Assembly: GCA_024500155.1 (NCBI GenBank)
Contig: CM044872.1
Coordinates: 50,411,460 to 50,475,459 of the forward strand
Length of the DNA stretch: 64,000 nt
Origin: Chenopodium formosanum
Taxonomy: Eukaryota > Streptophyta > Magnoliopsida > Caryophyllales > Amaranthaceae
Direction of reading: 5' to 3'
Shown: piece by piece, positions 39,701-51,940 of the stretch
Layout of the letters: each line of letters starts with the position of its first letter
Position numbering within the stretch: position 1 is the stretch's first letter
The notes under the pieces: model-generated
Told to the model about the DNA's origin: nothing
Seen by the model: only the letters and a program-made list of their open reading frames with translations
The model's database searches: none
Position numbers and translations under genes: made by a program

Positions 39701-42700
39701 TTATTCTCATCTGTTTTAGCTTCTCTTGAAGCAAGCCAAGATCTTTGATTCCATATTCAGCTATTATGGTATTTATAAGCTGTTAAGAAAGGAATGAGAA
39801 AGCAAGACTTAGAGTACATAAAAAGATAATCTGTACAAGGACAGTGAATATTATGTCGTGTTCAGATAATGCTTTTAGAATTACCTCCTCATCAATTAAT
39901 TTAATAATTTCAACATGTCTAGGGAGCAGAGTTTCAATGAGTTCCAAGCTCCACTTCTCTAATGCCTCTGGCAGAACCGTGTGGTTTGTGTATGCAACAG
40001 TCCTGGAGGATAGGTCAGAGAATAATAAGGATTGTGCTACTATGCATGTTTTGTAATGAGGGTGAATCATTGCTAACAGAACGAGTAAATTTTACGAAAA
40101 ACCTAGTAGATTAATAACTATCACTTTCCAATCCACCCACCCATCTACTTTAGATTCCCCATTTCGTCCAGATATTGGTTTATCGTTGCTAGGCATGCAC
40201 AAGGTAATTTACCACCCCCTAAGACAATGCACAATCAAATTATTCTGAAAAGGAAAAATTAAAAATGAAGAGGGCAAATAGAAGACTTGCTTTTGTGTTA
40301 TACTCCATGCTTCATCCCAGCTCAAACCCTTAACATCCATCAATATTCTGATGAGCTCTGGGATGCACAGTGTTGGATGTGTGTCATTCATCTGCACGGC
40401 AACCTTCTCAGGAAATTCTTCCCAATTTACAGGATGCCCTGATCTCTTCTCAAAGTGTGCAATAATATCTTGAAGGGAAGCAGAGCACAATGTGTATTGC
40501 TGCTTCAGACGGAGAGTTTTTCCTTCAAGTGTTTCATCACCGGGATATAGTATATAACATATCTGCTTGAGTATAAAACATAAGACAGAATAGTTTGTAA
40601 GTAGATTGGAAAATATTATGCCGACTGTTGGGTTAAAAACACAGATATTGATAGTACAGGATTTAGATTTCCACACAGCTGTCTGAAAGCTAATTACTCT
40701 ATGTGAATATGTACTAAATACTACGGAGTTGTTTACTCTATGTGAATTTGTAGTACTGTACATTACTACAGAGCTATTAGTGATTAAACATAAAATTACG
40801 TCAAGAAAGCATCAAGTAGTTGAAACAGTGGGTTCAAATACATTTCTGCATTTTTCCTTCATAAAAATAAATCTATGTCAATAATGAAATTAGCAGATTG
40901 AACAACTACAAAAATTTAAAAATATATAGGATGCTTATTGATGCAAAGAGCTACACAGTGAACAAACTTGTGGTTGGTAATACATAACAAGTAGCAATCT
41001 CTTACAAACCTTCTCTGCATTAGTCATTGCCTCGAAAGCTTTTGCATGTTCACCAGCATTAAAAGCACGTAGATCAAAAAGTTCTGAAGGAACCTTGGTA
41101 GACCATAACCGAAGATTGATTGTAGTTTTGGTTTTATAACCTGGAATGGGAACATCATAGGCAACAGCTTTTATGTCTTCTCCCCCTGCCCATTCTTTTG
41201 TTCCATCTGGCCTGGTAATGACTTTGCCATAGAATTTCACCGGGTAGGAGACATCATTTCTTACAATTTCCCAGGGGTTACCCATCTGAATGGGATGCTT
41301 AAATAGTCAGTAGATAAAGAAATCCTTATATAGAAAAAAGAAAGAACCTATTATTTGGTCATTCATAAGGAACTCATGAATAACTTGCCATCCAAGCACT
41401 CCAGCTGAAGCTATGTCAAAGTAGGAACAATTATAAAAGGATGAAATTGAACAAGTACTCCATACCTCAAGCCAGTTTTCAGCAACTTCTTCCTGACCAT
41501 CTTTTGTAATGGTTTGCTTAAACAACCCATACTTGTATCTGAGTCCATAGCCCCATGCAGGGTAATTTAGTGTAGCCAAAGAGTCCAAAAAACAGGAGGC
41601 AAGACGTCCTAGTCCCCCATTGCCTAATGCTGGGTCTGGCTCCTGAGAGATATTGATACAGACCCCAGTAAGTAAAATGAAGAGAGCATTTTCAAGAAGA
41701 TACATGTATCTCACACATTGGCCAGTTTAACTAGTGCCTCTTATACAACGTTCTGCTGTTTTGTTGAAAACTTGAATTTTCAGTTTAAAGATGATGATCT
41801 TCCGTCAGTCCTATCTACATACATGGAAGCAAATCATCAGCAGCTGTGACTGTTTTTCAAGGCCATAATCCATCATCCTATTTAGATCCCACCACAATGC
41901 TGAGAAGGTAGCATATCTCCTTATCTTAACAATTTGATAAATATGTATGCATTTTTTATATATAAATAAATAAATTAAAATAAAAACTGAAAACTCCATG
42001 TAAACATTACGGTACCATTGTGCTTATTTCATCTCATCATATTGTGCGGGTGTGAAATTATTATATTGATGTGCCAAATATAATGTTGTTTTCTGGGAAA
42101 ATCAATCAGGCCAATCAGCATTTTTCAAGATTCGTATCAAATGGAATGTTATCTATCTTCAGGGAACAAGACCATCATGAGACAAGTATGAAACTTCAGG
42201 AACATAATAAATTCTCCTCTCACTGTAATTTCTTCGCTAAGGAATTTTTTTTTTTTTTTTTTTAGTATAACGTAGTAAACACCAAGGATTCTACTTTAGT
42301 TTTTGATCAAGTCAAGTCTTTTTGAACTTCTAATTCCAAAAGTTCCAAAATGCATGCAGATATCACTCTGAGCACTAAGCAGATCCTACTGTTATCTGTG
42401 TGATGTATACATGTCATAGAGGTTAAAATTCCTGCTATGAAGTAATTAGCTTAAAAGGATGAAGAAATTAACAACAAAAACTATGCTAAAAATATAGAAT
42501 GTAGTGAAGGAACCTGCTCGGCTACAGCTTCGAGGTTATATCCAAGCTTTCTCAAAGCCTCTGCATAAGCCCCTGATAGCTCAAGGTTGCCAATTGCATT
42601 TAGCAAAGCTCTGCCCTACACTACCAAAAACACATTGATAATATACAAAATATCAGTAGTAATACAAGTTCAAGATAGATATTTTCAATTATTCAAAGCA

Positions 42701-44478
42701 AAATTTATAGTTGGAAATCTGCTTGCACATTTGCCCAAGTTCTTATGTAGGGGTACATATTATGATAAACATAGATGTTCTCAGTTGCAAGACAAAAGAA
42801 GACTATGAGTTATTTTCCAGAGTAAATAGTCCAAGAAAACAAAATGAACCTGGAGAAATTCCATTGACAGATAATATGCTTGCTTGGCATTTGTCTTCTG
42901 ATACAATTCGTATGTAACGTTCCAATTGATGATAAGCATGTCACGAACACTTTCTGCAGTGGCAAAGAATGCCTTGGGGAGCTCAAATTGTGCAGGAGAG
43001 AAGGAAGGAGTGAACTCTGCATGGTATTTAATGCTTGCAGCAACTGATTCAGGATCCGGAGCAAAAGAATTCTCAGGACCTGTAACTGACACAGCAGCGT
43101 AGAATCCAGTATCAAAATTAACAGTTATGTCCAAGAACATCGAAAACAACAGTCAATACAGTGCACGTGGAAGAGTTGGACAAGTACATCAGAGGTCAAA
43201 AGATGAACACTACCGCTGTATATTATGAGCATAAAGTTAAAAGCAACCATTAATAGGTACAAGCGACGAAGCAAACATCAATTTAGTAAGCCTATTAGTC
43301 TATTGCAGATTAAAAAACACTTTCTTGTTGCAAAATACAGTAGATTCGATCACCAACTATTCAATTATGTTAAAAAGAAACTCTCGCAATCACGTTCATT
43401 TTAATTTAATCTGAAACTAGCAAGAGCGAGTAGCAAGTGCTATATGCCAAACATGTGATCAGCAGCAGGCATTCTATGTAGAACCATTTACAGGCAGGTG
43501 AGAATTGATAGCCAAACAAAATGTCCAATAACTCAATTAAACAGCAAGTTCTTACTGTTTTAAATCCATCTCAAGTTATTATTAAATTTCGGCTGCCTAT
43601 TAATATATCTTCTGGTCGGAAATTGCATATGCATCAAATCTTCTTCATTAAGAATGCATATCAAAATTACTCTTCAAGAGTTGAAGCTATGATTCCTATA
43701 GAACTTAATTTTGTTTATAGTTATTTTCCATAAGCACCCCAATGCAAACACATTACGCATCCGATGTTACATGTCTAGATAAATCTCCCTCCGTCCAAAA
43801 ATAATAGTCACATATAATATTTTTAACACGTCCGATTTTATATGTCTAGATAATTTAGTCACTGATGTATGTCACATTTTCTAATATACTCTATTTTACT
43901 ATGATTGACTTTCCAACACACGCCCTTCTTTATAATATGATAGCTATGATTAAACAATAAGGTGAGCATGAGAATGATCTAACTATTATAATATTCATAA
44001 AGTATCTTTCAGAAGAAAAAAAATGTCTATTGTCTAGCACTCTAGCATCCTTATAAATAATTTAATATTTTTGAAACCCTATTAATAATTTAATATATGT
44101 CCAGTACAATATTACAATGTGACAATTAATTTGGAACCACGGTTATTAATCAATTCTAAACAACTCCAAAATTAGCAAGCCTATTATTACAATAAATCAG
44201 TCAAATAGTAATAAAAAAAAAAAAAACAGTAAAATATTTATAAAAAAAAAAATTAAGAAAGAGAGGAGAGAAATACTTTGATCATCAGTGACAGGGTCCT
44301 GCAATTTCTGATCACTGTCAGTATTCTTAATCGAGAAAATCCTTGTAGAAGAAAGCTTCAATGGCGGCAAAATTCGGAAATTGATGAACAAAGGATTAAA
44401 ACTCCTTAAATTGAGACGCAAATAGGAGTAAATCGGTGTCGGAATAGAGGAATTCGCCGCCATTGATGAAGCTTGCAT
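33730..44478 (-). CDS. PHS1: Plastidial alpha-glucan phosphorylase (L-type)
   Basis: Reversibly releases glucose 1-phosphate from alpha-1,4-glucans, acting in the plastid in starch metabolism. Fifteen exons (gene order): 44277-44478, 42850-43079, 42514-42615, 41466-41642, 41010-41285, 40291-40562, 39885-40002, 39360-39779, 39113-39265, 37758-37886, 37165-37401, 36392-36468, 35172-35358, 34758-34958, 33730-33846. They sum to 2,898 nt (965 residues), the usual length of plant L-type enzymes. The N-terminus is Ser-rich and basic, like a transit peptide. Exon 8 codes for the acidic, Glu/Lys/Pro-rich insertion (about residues 503-575) that separates plastidial from cytosolic isoforms. The PLP site EASGTSNMK has its Lys near residue 811. 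It ends GIEPAILP. All introns are GT-AG except intron 6 (40003-40290), where phase demands a GC donor. A partial, decayed copy of exon 13 lies in intron 12. Confidence 0.96.
34057..34241. mobile_element. Stowaway-like MITE in PHS1 intron 14
   Basis: The left end is CTCCCTCCGTCTG and the reverse complement of the right end is CCCTCCGCTTGG. TA is present on both sides (34055-34056 and 34242-34243). The inverted repeats are short and imperfect, so assignment is moderate. It lies between exons 14 and 15 of the phosphorylase gene. Confidence 0.5.
35443..35482 (-). pseudogene. Partial decayed copy of PHS1 exon 13 in intron 12
   Basis: Forty bases match the first part of exon 13 (35320-35359) at about 36 positions. 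On the gene strand they can be read TAGIKASGNNNM against TAGMEASGTSNM in the real exon, just short of the PLP lysine. The copy lacks an AG acceptor at the matching position and the rest of the exon, so it should not be spliced in. Confidence 0.75.
43787..43812. repeat. Single Stowaway-like terminus in PHS1 intron 1
   Basis: CTCCCTCCGTCCAAAAATAA is the typical terminal sequence of a plant Stowaway MITE, but I could not find its inverted partner nearby. It is probably a remnant. Confidence 0.35.
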
Positions 44479-45099
44479 CTCTCTGTTTGTCAGAAATTTG
44501 GGGAAATTGATAGACAGTGAAGAAGAGAGAGAGTGAGAAGAATGGAAGATTAGCGTAGGGTGGAAAGTGAGTAGGCAGTGCTACAAGTGGTAGTTGAGTA
44601 GTGTGAGCAACACCACCAAAATGTAATATTAGCACATGTTTCTTTATTTTCGTCCTTTTCATTTTTATCATGCTGGACGGTTGTTTTTTTTAGGGAAGTG
44701 CTCAAAGGTTTCACCGCGGTTGATCTTTGAGTTGTCACTTTAGTAGTCGTGGGTCTTGTTTTCAAGCGAATTGCTTTTAGAATGAGCTAAGAAAAAGTTG
44801 TGTTGTATCTATGTACAATTTAATGTCAATTTGCTCCTAAATAATTTTATATTATTTGTAAATTGGTCACTATTAAGTAGGTTGACTTTGTTGGGCTGTT
44901 AAAGTTTGAAAATTGATGTTTATGCATAGTTAATGACCTTTTTCCACTCGTATTGTGTTGTGTTGTGTTAGTGCCAACTCTTGTGGGACTGTGCCATTTT
45001 AATTTTATGTCGTGTGTTAAACGGTCTTGGTGTTGATGTGATCCATGCCTAGTTCTAGTTGTCACCCAAGCCAAGAAAATACTATTTATTCATACATAC
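44479..45099. other. PHS1 5' leader and intergenic region
   Basis: The first part, next to the phosphorylase start codon, will include its 5' leader and promoter. No second gene was recognised: minus-strand frames of 70-90 codons here overlap the first exon or have no motif. Confidence 0.5.
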
Positions 45100-45114
45100 A
45101 AAGCATAGCCATAT

Positions 45115-45743
45115 AAAATTTGTCTCTCCTCTCCTCTTCTCTCCTCCTCTTTTCTAGGGTTTCTCCAAATTCTTAGTCGTTTAGGCCGGAAATAATCTAA
45201 TTTCTTCATAAATTAGACTATTTTTGACCATTTTCCCTTAATTTTCTTTAGTTTTGCAATTTTGTTTTCAATAAACCTACACGAGTAGTGCAGATATTCA
45301 TCCGTCTCCCTATATTGGGGTGCCGCCTTATGGTGGAGTCGTTAGTTTTTGTTCGTTTTGTTGTTTGTTTTTGTTTAGGGTTTTTTGTGTGTTGAGGTAT
45401 ATAAAAAGGTAATCATCTTTTGCCATATTATCAGTTTGTTGGTAAAGAGTTGTCCGGGATCGAAACGGTTGTCAAATCTTCAAAGGTGTTCAATGAATCA
45501 GATGAAGATCATCCTTACGGCTACAACAAATAGTTAGACCGTCCCTCCGAAAAATCTGTATATCTCAGCAATGTGTGCGAGAGTTGTACAACCGTGCAAG
45601 ATTTATTCAACGACTGTAGTTTTGATGAAGGAAACCCTTATTTGATTCAATTTTATGTATTTGTTAATTTAGATTTCATTTATAGATGTCATATGACTTT
45701 TGATTAATGAATTGATTTGTTTCAAAAAAAAATAAAAAATAAT
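45115..45743 (+). mobile_element. Retroposed insertion with poly-A tail (probable LINE 3' end or retrocopy)
   Basis: The 15-bp sequence AAAGCATAGCCATAT is repeated exactly at 45100-45114 and 45744-45758. Between them lie 629 bp ending in an A-rich tail (about 45724-45743). This is the signature of insertion by LINE machinery. No coding region is preserved. The 3' part (ATGAATTGATTTGTTTCAAAAA) resembles the 3' end of plant LINEs, whereas the CT-rich start resembles an mRNA leader with TAGGGTTT, so a chimeric or processed transcript is also possible. Confidence 0.8.
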
Positions 45744-45758
45744 AAAGCATAGCCATAT

Positions 45759-46638
45759 CTAACATTGAATTGTTTTCATATACTCCGTAAAAAAGTTTGA
45801 AAATCTGGTAAAAATAAATTTTTATTTTTTCAAAAAAATAAATAAATAAATAATCTGAAGATGACTAGCTAATTTAACCAAATATGCTTGTAATTAAGAA
45901 CTTTATCGTAATTTTATAAATTATGGAATATTTATAACAAAGTACTCACGAATATAAAGTAATGTGACAAATAAATTTAGATAACAATTTTTTTTTTTGG
46001 AAAATTTAGATAACAAGATAAGGAGGAGAAAGAAAAGAAATAAAGTTGACGGTTGACCCAAAATATGTAAAGCACGATATAACGGTCGAAAATGTCAAAG
46101 GATGGGAAAATATTGTTCTGGCTCTGTTTTTCTGGAGCGCCAATCATCTTTTCATTCCCACCATTTCTCGCTTATTCTCTCTAATTTTACCTACGCTTCT
46201 CTTTCTCTCTCCTCATTACGTTGAAATTCCCCTTTTCCTCGATTCTCCCCTCTTCTAAATTTTGATTTTACCCTAAGTTTGTCTTCCTAATTCTTGTACC
46301 ATTTTACCCACTTTGAATTTCGCGGAATTCTCAGGTACATTATTTCAATTTTCTGGTGTTCTTGTATTTTCTTGTTAATCTGCTACAATTATCGAATTTC
46401 CCCTGAAAATTGATGTACGTTTGAATATAATTGATATATCTTGAATTGATGGATTAGTTGATCAATGAAATTGTATATTATCGGAGTTTGATGAATTTAT
46501 GTTCGTGTTATTATTGTTGATATTACAATGTATTGAAACTTTCCAATTTTGATTATTGATGTTAGGGTTTGAAATTTTCCACAGTCTGACTTCCTAGAAA
46601 GAAAAAAAATAAAACCCTTAAGACAGAAAGTTTCAACA
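45759..46638 (+). other. SNAP33 upstream region and probable 5' leader intron
   Basis: The CT-rich stretch at about 46160-46260 looks like a transcribed 5' leader. A possible leader intron runs from a GTACAT donor at 46335 (after TTCTCAG) to an acceptor TTCCACAG ending at 46584, about 50 bp before the start codon. This is inferred from splice-like signals only. The rest is AT-rich intergenic sequence. Confidence 0.4.
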
Positions 46639-48477
46639 ATGTTTGGGTTTAGGAAAAAAGGTTCAGCATCAACTGCAGCTAGTCCTGCACATCCTGATGC
46701 TGAATCAGGTCTCCGGTCGAGGCGAACATCGTCCGAGCCTATATTGGTATCTCAAGACCTTAATGACAGCCTAGAGAACAAGTCAATGCAGGAGCTTGAG
46801 GGGTATGCAGTTAATAAGGCTGAAGAGACAACTAAGTCTGTCAACAATTGTCTTAAGATTGCTGAGGATATTAGGGAGGATGCTACTAAAACACTCGAAA
46901 CCTTGCATCAACAAGGGGAGCAGATTCATAGGACTCATGAGATGGCTGTCGGTATTGACCAGGATTTGAGTAAGGTATTTCTTTAATTTGCTTCTTATGA
47001 TGTCACAGTGGTTCTTTGTGTTAGACCAATGTTTGGAAATGGATTAATGGACACAGGTAGCAAGTATATAAAGGGCATCGGTGATTTGATTTTCGCGATA
47101 TTTGTTTATTTGTTATTGATTTTGTGAGCTATGGCCAAGGTGATAATTATATGGATGAATAAGTTGTTGGGTGTGTGATGTTAAGAGGGTAGTTTATTCG
47201 TGTTTTGACTTTGTACTTTCCGTTTTCAACTATTAGGTATATGGATTTCGGGTCTTTCTATTGTTAAAGTGGCAAGAATGCATATTAGAAAGGGGATTTG
47301 TATGCAGCACTGCGTCCCTTGGTTGAATGTATAGGTTGAAATGTAAATTTTGGGGACTAATAAACTTGGAATCGTACAGCATGGACATATATAGTAAGCT
47401 AGTGAGCATATTATGTTGGCATGCCACTACTTAAGCCAAATTAGATGTTTGTATGGCAATGCAGGGTATATTTGTGCATTTTTAGTATGTTTTTCCATTG
47501 TAGATTCCTCTTGAGCTCTATTGTGAAATATGCTACAGTTATTTGAACACCATGTATCCATAGTTTGTGTATAAGGCTCGGTAGATTGATACACAAGCTT
47601 TTGAATAATATCGCTTCATCCAATGAATTGCTCTGATGTAATGAAGGAACATGTTTGTCCTGTTGACATGATTTAATCAGGGAGAAAAGCTGCTCAACAG
47701 TCTCGGGGGAATGTTCTCCAAGACATGGAAGCCACAGAAAACTCGTAGCATAACAGGGCCGTTAATGTCACCAGGTTCTCTTTCACCTGTTATTTAGTTT
47801 AATTCTTCTCTTTCCATGTTTTGCTCATCTCTTTTTGAGCACAAATACAAATTATGTAGCTGTGTAATGGATATTTTTTTTCATTATTTTGTCAGATGCA
47901 CCATCCAAAAGTGCAACAAAAGAGCAGAAAGAAAAGTTAAAGGGTGCTCCTCTACCAAAAGGAAAGCCAAGTAGTAAGACACCACCTTCTGGACAATCAG
48001 CAACCATGCAGAAAGTTGAGGTCTGTAATATTTCCTATGACATAGCACTAGTCTTATGATCAAATCATCAAAAGTATTTACTTTTAGGCTTTTAGCTTGA
48101 TTCTTGATTTGAAATTTTTTGTTTGTGTGTATTTATGTGATTAGTTGGAAAAGGAAAAGCAAGATGATGCTCTTTCAGATTTAAGTAATATTCTGGGTGA
48201 TCTAAAGGGTATGGCATCGGACATGGGTTCTGAACTCGACAAGTAAGTTTTTCTTTGCCACCTTTGATTTTGATTAGAAGTCTGGAGGCTAAGTCTTTTC
48301 TTGCTTTACTTTAACTTTTACCTAGCTTGTTTCGTGCTACTCGCCTTTGTATGTTCTGATGGGCGTTTTGATTGCAGGCAAAACAAAGCACTTGATCATC
48401 TTGACACTGACATGGATGAGTTGAACTCCATGGTCAAAGGGGCTAACCAGCGTACTCGCCATCTGCTTAACAAGTGA
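46639..48477 (+). CDS. SNAP33: SNAP25-type t-SNARE (SNAP33-like)
   Basis: Membrane-associated Qb+Qc SNARE that pairs with syntaxin and VAMP proteins in exocytosis and cell-plate formation. Five exons: 46639-46974, 47681-47774, 47896-48020, 48145-48242 and 48378-48477, 753 nt including stop (250 residues), with consistent phases and GT-AG introns. The start MFGFRKKGSA and the motif RRTSSEP match plant SNAP33 relatives. The first SNARE helix spans about residues 50-112 (SMQELEGYAVNKAEETTKSV to HEMAVGIDQDLSK). The link motif LGGMFSKTWKPQKTR is followed by the second helix (about 185-250), ending TRHLLNK. There is no transmembrane segment or Cys cluster, as in plant members. At 250 residues it is shorter than Arabidopsis SNAP33 (about 300), nearer the SNAP29/SNAP30 length, owing to a short N-terminal part; the paralogue name is therefore tentative. 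Confidence 0.93.
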
Positions 48478-48831
48478 TTTAGATCAGTAACCTCAGTTTC
48501 CTGTCCTCTGTAACTGGTCTTTATAATATTCATTCTGTAATTTTTCCACTTTTGTTAGAGGTTGAAATTCAGTTCATTCTTTCCATTCTTTTACTGGTAG
48601 TAGTTGGATTCAAATTCATTCTTTACTTCCATCTGTATGTATACATGACACAACTACACAAGCAGTAAATAAAAAGGCTATTTTTTATGAAGCTGTACAT
48701 AAGCTCCTTTCCTTCTTTCGTGTCCTTTGTCATTCTATCTTCTGTAAAAATCAGAAAATTTGTTTCTAGAGATCGAAAATTTCAGAAGAACTGAAAGAGA
48801 ATGTTGTTATTGCTGAATTTAATTGTTCAAA
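48478..48831. other. Convergent 3' region between SNAP33 and the heparanase-like gene
   Basis: About 350 bp separating two convergent stop codons. It must contain the 3' UTRs of both genes. No other feature was recognised. Confidence 0.6.
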
Positions 48832-51806
48832 TTAAAAAAAATCATAGAAACTATTACATGCTGGCACTTGTAAGTTCCTAATGGTAACAAAAACAAATGA
48901 ATGAGGTGCAATCTTGATAGGTGAAAACGTCGTCACAAACACGGGCTTCATCTCAGGAATGTCGGATGTCTGAGTTAGCGTTAATAACTTCCCGTTGAGA
49001 AGAATCTGGTTACTCTGAATATTCCCATCTTTCGGGGTTATATGATACTCTTCTCTATCTTGTAACCATGGCCTTGTGTTTGTCATTCTTGGCTCAGGGA
49101 ATAAGTTGTGATCATTCACTAAATCTATATTGAAAGTGGTGGAATTTGACATGTTGATGAGCAGTAGAGTAACCCCAGGCTGCAAATAACATAAATAGAA
49201 AAAGGTTAATACCAATGAGTTACATCTTACTAGTAGACAAAATATGGGATTCTCTTTGTCCGAAATTAGTTGTCACGTTGATAGTGTAATTTATCCAAGT
49301 CTGAACATAGGTAGTGCAACACATCCAAGCACTATTAGGTTGGTAATATTGCTTACCTTGGTTTTTGAACAATGGGAATACGTCCTTAGATAAGGAGAAC
49401 CGGTGTGAGTTGTTGCAAGTACCGTGCTCCCCATCAAACGGTGCCACAATAAAGCCCTAAAATGAGATTTTGTGTCACATATCATCTTTTTTTTTTTTTT
49501 ATTAATTAAATTGTCACGTTATCTTAACGTCTCAAAAAGTGAATAAAATTAGTGCTCACCCATAAAAGTCGGGATTAGGGATGAAGGTATTGGTGTCGAG
49601 AAGCCCATAGTTCCCTCCGATTAGAGTTTGTCTGCAGAAGACCTTATGGTTTAAGGACGCTGTCATGCCCAACTGGTCCAAGTACCTATTCCACAAAAAC
49701 CAACGATTGTGCAAACATTTATAATGTATACGTAAGTATGTATAACATGTAACGGGAAGAAATATGAGGAAAAAAATGTATGAGGGAAAAAATGTATGAG
49801 GAAAGAGACCAATAGCCATCAGCAAAAGTGTTAGAAACATTTTTGCCACCACTATTAAACGCTCCACCGGATTCGCCAACCCAGGCCCCAGACCAAGGTC
49901 CGAACCGATCCACAACCCTGGAGACATCTTTGTATGTTTGAGCTACTAAGGTCAGAAAATTGGGGTCTTGAACCTTGTTTATGAGATCCTTATCAACCCC
50001 TAAACACAAGGTAAGAAACACATTTAAAAAAAAAAAATTAAAAAAAAAAAAAAAAACCTAAGTGGTGGGTTAGATTACTAGCTAGTATACATACCAGCAC
50101 CAAGATTGTAAATGTGGTGGGTTAGACCTTCAACAACATTAGGTCCTGATACTTGTAAGAAGGTGGTGAACCATTTTTCATCAAAGAAACCACCTGGACC
50201 CAATACCTTGGGCCGGGTCATCGGATTCGGGTACGATTTCTTGACTATTTCTTTAAGTACCACCATATCCTTAGCATATTGCTCAGCCTCTATTCTTGCT
50301 GATACCCCAGTTCCACATAGCTCATTTCCTAATAATAACATAAATCATCAAAATTAATCATTTAGCTTAGATTAATCTCATTTCTCATAGTAAGACAAGT
50401 AACAAATTAAACTTTAACGTGGTTATATCAAGTAGACAATGACGTACCAAGTTCATAAGAGTCAATTTTGTGTCCCTTAAAGATGTTGTAATTAATAAAA
50501 TCTTGTGCATTTTGATAATTCCAATCTCCTATGTAAAGATCATCACCCTTGACCTTTTCCCTCCCAATGAGGGCATTCAACCCAAATGTTACTAGGGCCC
50601 TGCAAATTAGCGATTAAAATAATGATACACGTAAATAGAGTCGTATATGTAGTATAGGTGTACGCAAGACTATTTTCTTGTGATCTCTATATGAGACCAT
50701 GATGAACTTGTTTAGTCGATAATATATGTAACGATGCAAGTATTAATTACCCGTTGATACCGAAAAACTGAGCAAGCTCATCCCATCTTTGCATGTGAAA
50801 GCAACCCTTGGTAAACCCAAACAAGCCATCACTCTTCAAGGAAAACTGCTGGCATTTGCTTGTGGGCTTTCTAACGTTGTAAAACACTTGGTCTTGTAGT
50901 GATCCTCCAACTCTTATTCTTAGTGGACTCAATGCTGCACACAATTAATAATATTGAGCACGTTTCAAACAGAAAAAAATATCATTTGCTAAAATTATTC
51001 GTATGCTCCTATACCTTCACATATATTTATACGTGTCATTCGCGTTTTGACAATTTTAGTGAAACAATTTTGGATATAAAAAGGAGTAATATTATATCAC
51101 AGTGACATATTAATTAATTAAATTAAATTAAATCAAGACAAATGTATTAAGACCAAAGTCAACCAATTACTCCCTGTCAAAAATAAAAATCAATCAATTA
51201 TTCCCCGTCAAATATAAAATAAATCAATTATTTACTCATACTTCATATAATTTATAAGCTTAATAATATATACTCCATAGAAAGTCAATTTTTTTTTTTT
51301 AAATCCTCAATAAAATTAATCTAATTAATTAACTTAAACATAATCCATAAAAAGTCAATATTATTAAAATCCATAATAAAACAATATAACTAGATTTAAT
51401 TACACGTGATAAAAAAGGAAGGTAAATATGAGAGCATACGTACCCTTGACTGCATTATTCAAGATTTTATTTCTCAAATCCTGCAATTCATCTCACAATT
51501 CTTCAATAAAACATTTGTCTAATAAACCAAAAAACAATGTAAAAGAATAAAAATGGTACGTACCAGATTGAGGATACCAGCTTTTCCCCAAGGACATTGA
51601 TTATAGTCACACTTATTAGAAGGCCACCAATCCAAAGTTGCACATATAAAACTGTCATCTGTTTTTCCAATCGATGTTGCACCTCTAATTGTCACTTTTA
51701 CTTCATTAACCTCATTATTATTACTTCCAAGACATGATTTACTAGAACTAATTACTATAAGAAACCAAATTATAAATATAACACTACTTGATCTATACAA
51801 TTCCAT
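48832..51806 (-). CDS. Heparanase-like protein, GH79 beta-glucuronidase
   Basis: Secreted glycoside hydrolase family 79 enzyme; plant members remove glucuronic acid residues from cell-wall arabinogalactan proteins. Nine exons: 51564-51806, 51444-51480, 50751-50934, 50448-50599, 50095-50328, 49810-49999, 49560-49685, 49357-49456 and 48832-49179. They total 1,614 nt (537 residues), normal for the family, with GT-AG introns and consistent phases. Residues 1-27 form a signal peptide with a hydrophobic core. CATLDWWP and CDYNQCPWG near the start are typical of plant heparanase-like proteins. The acid/base Glu is in ELGNEL (about residue 208) and the nucleophile Glu in GESGGAF (about 326); their spacing of 118 residues equals that of the catalytic pair in human heparanase. 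It resembles the heparanase-like 3 group most, but the exact paralogue is not fixed. A TATA-like box lies about 100 bp upstream of the start. Confidence 0.94.
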
Positions 51807-51901
51807 TATACTTGGAATTATAATGGAATTGTATACCTAGATTTCTTGAGTTTTTTTTTCTTAATGTTTTTCGATGACATATTAGATGACATATGGCTTT
51901 G

Positions 51902-51909
51902 TTTATATA
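51902..51909 (-). promoter_or_regulatory. Probable TATA box of the heparanase-like gene
   Basis: On the minus strand TATATAAA occurs about 100 bp upstream of the start codon, leaving room for a leader of about 65-70 nt. It is placed by sequence and spacing only. Confidence 0.45.
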
Positions 51910-51940
51910 ATGGAGACACCTAATGATGATAGATTAGCTA

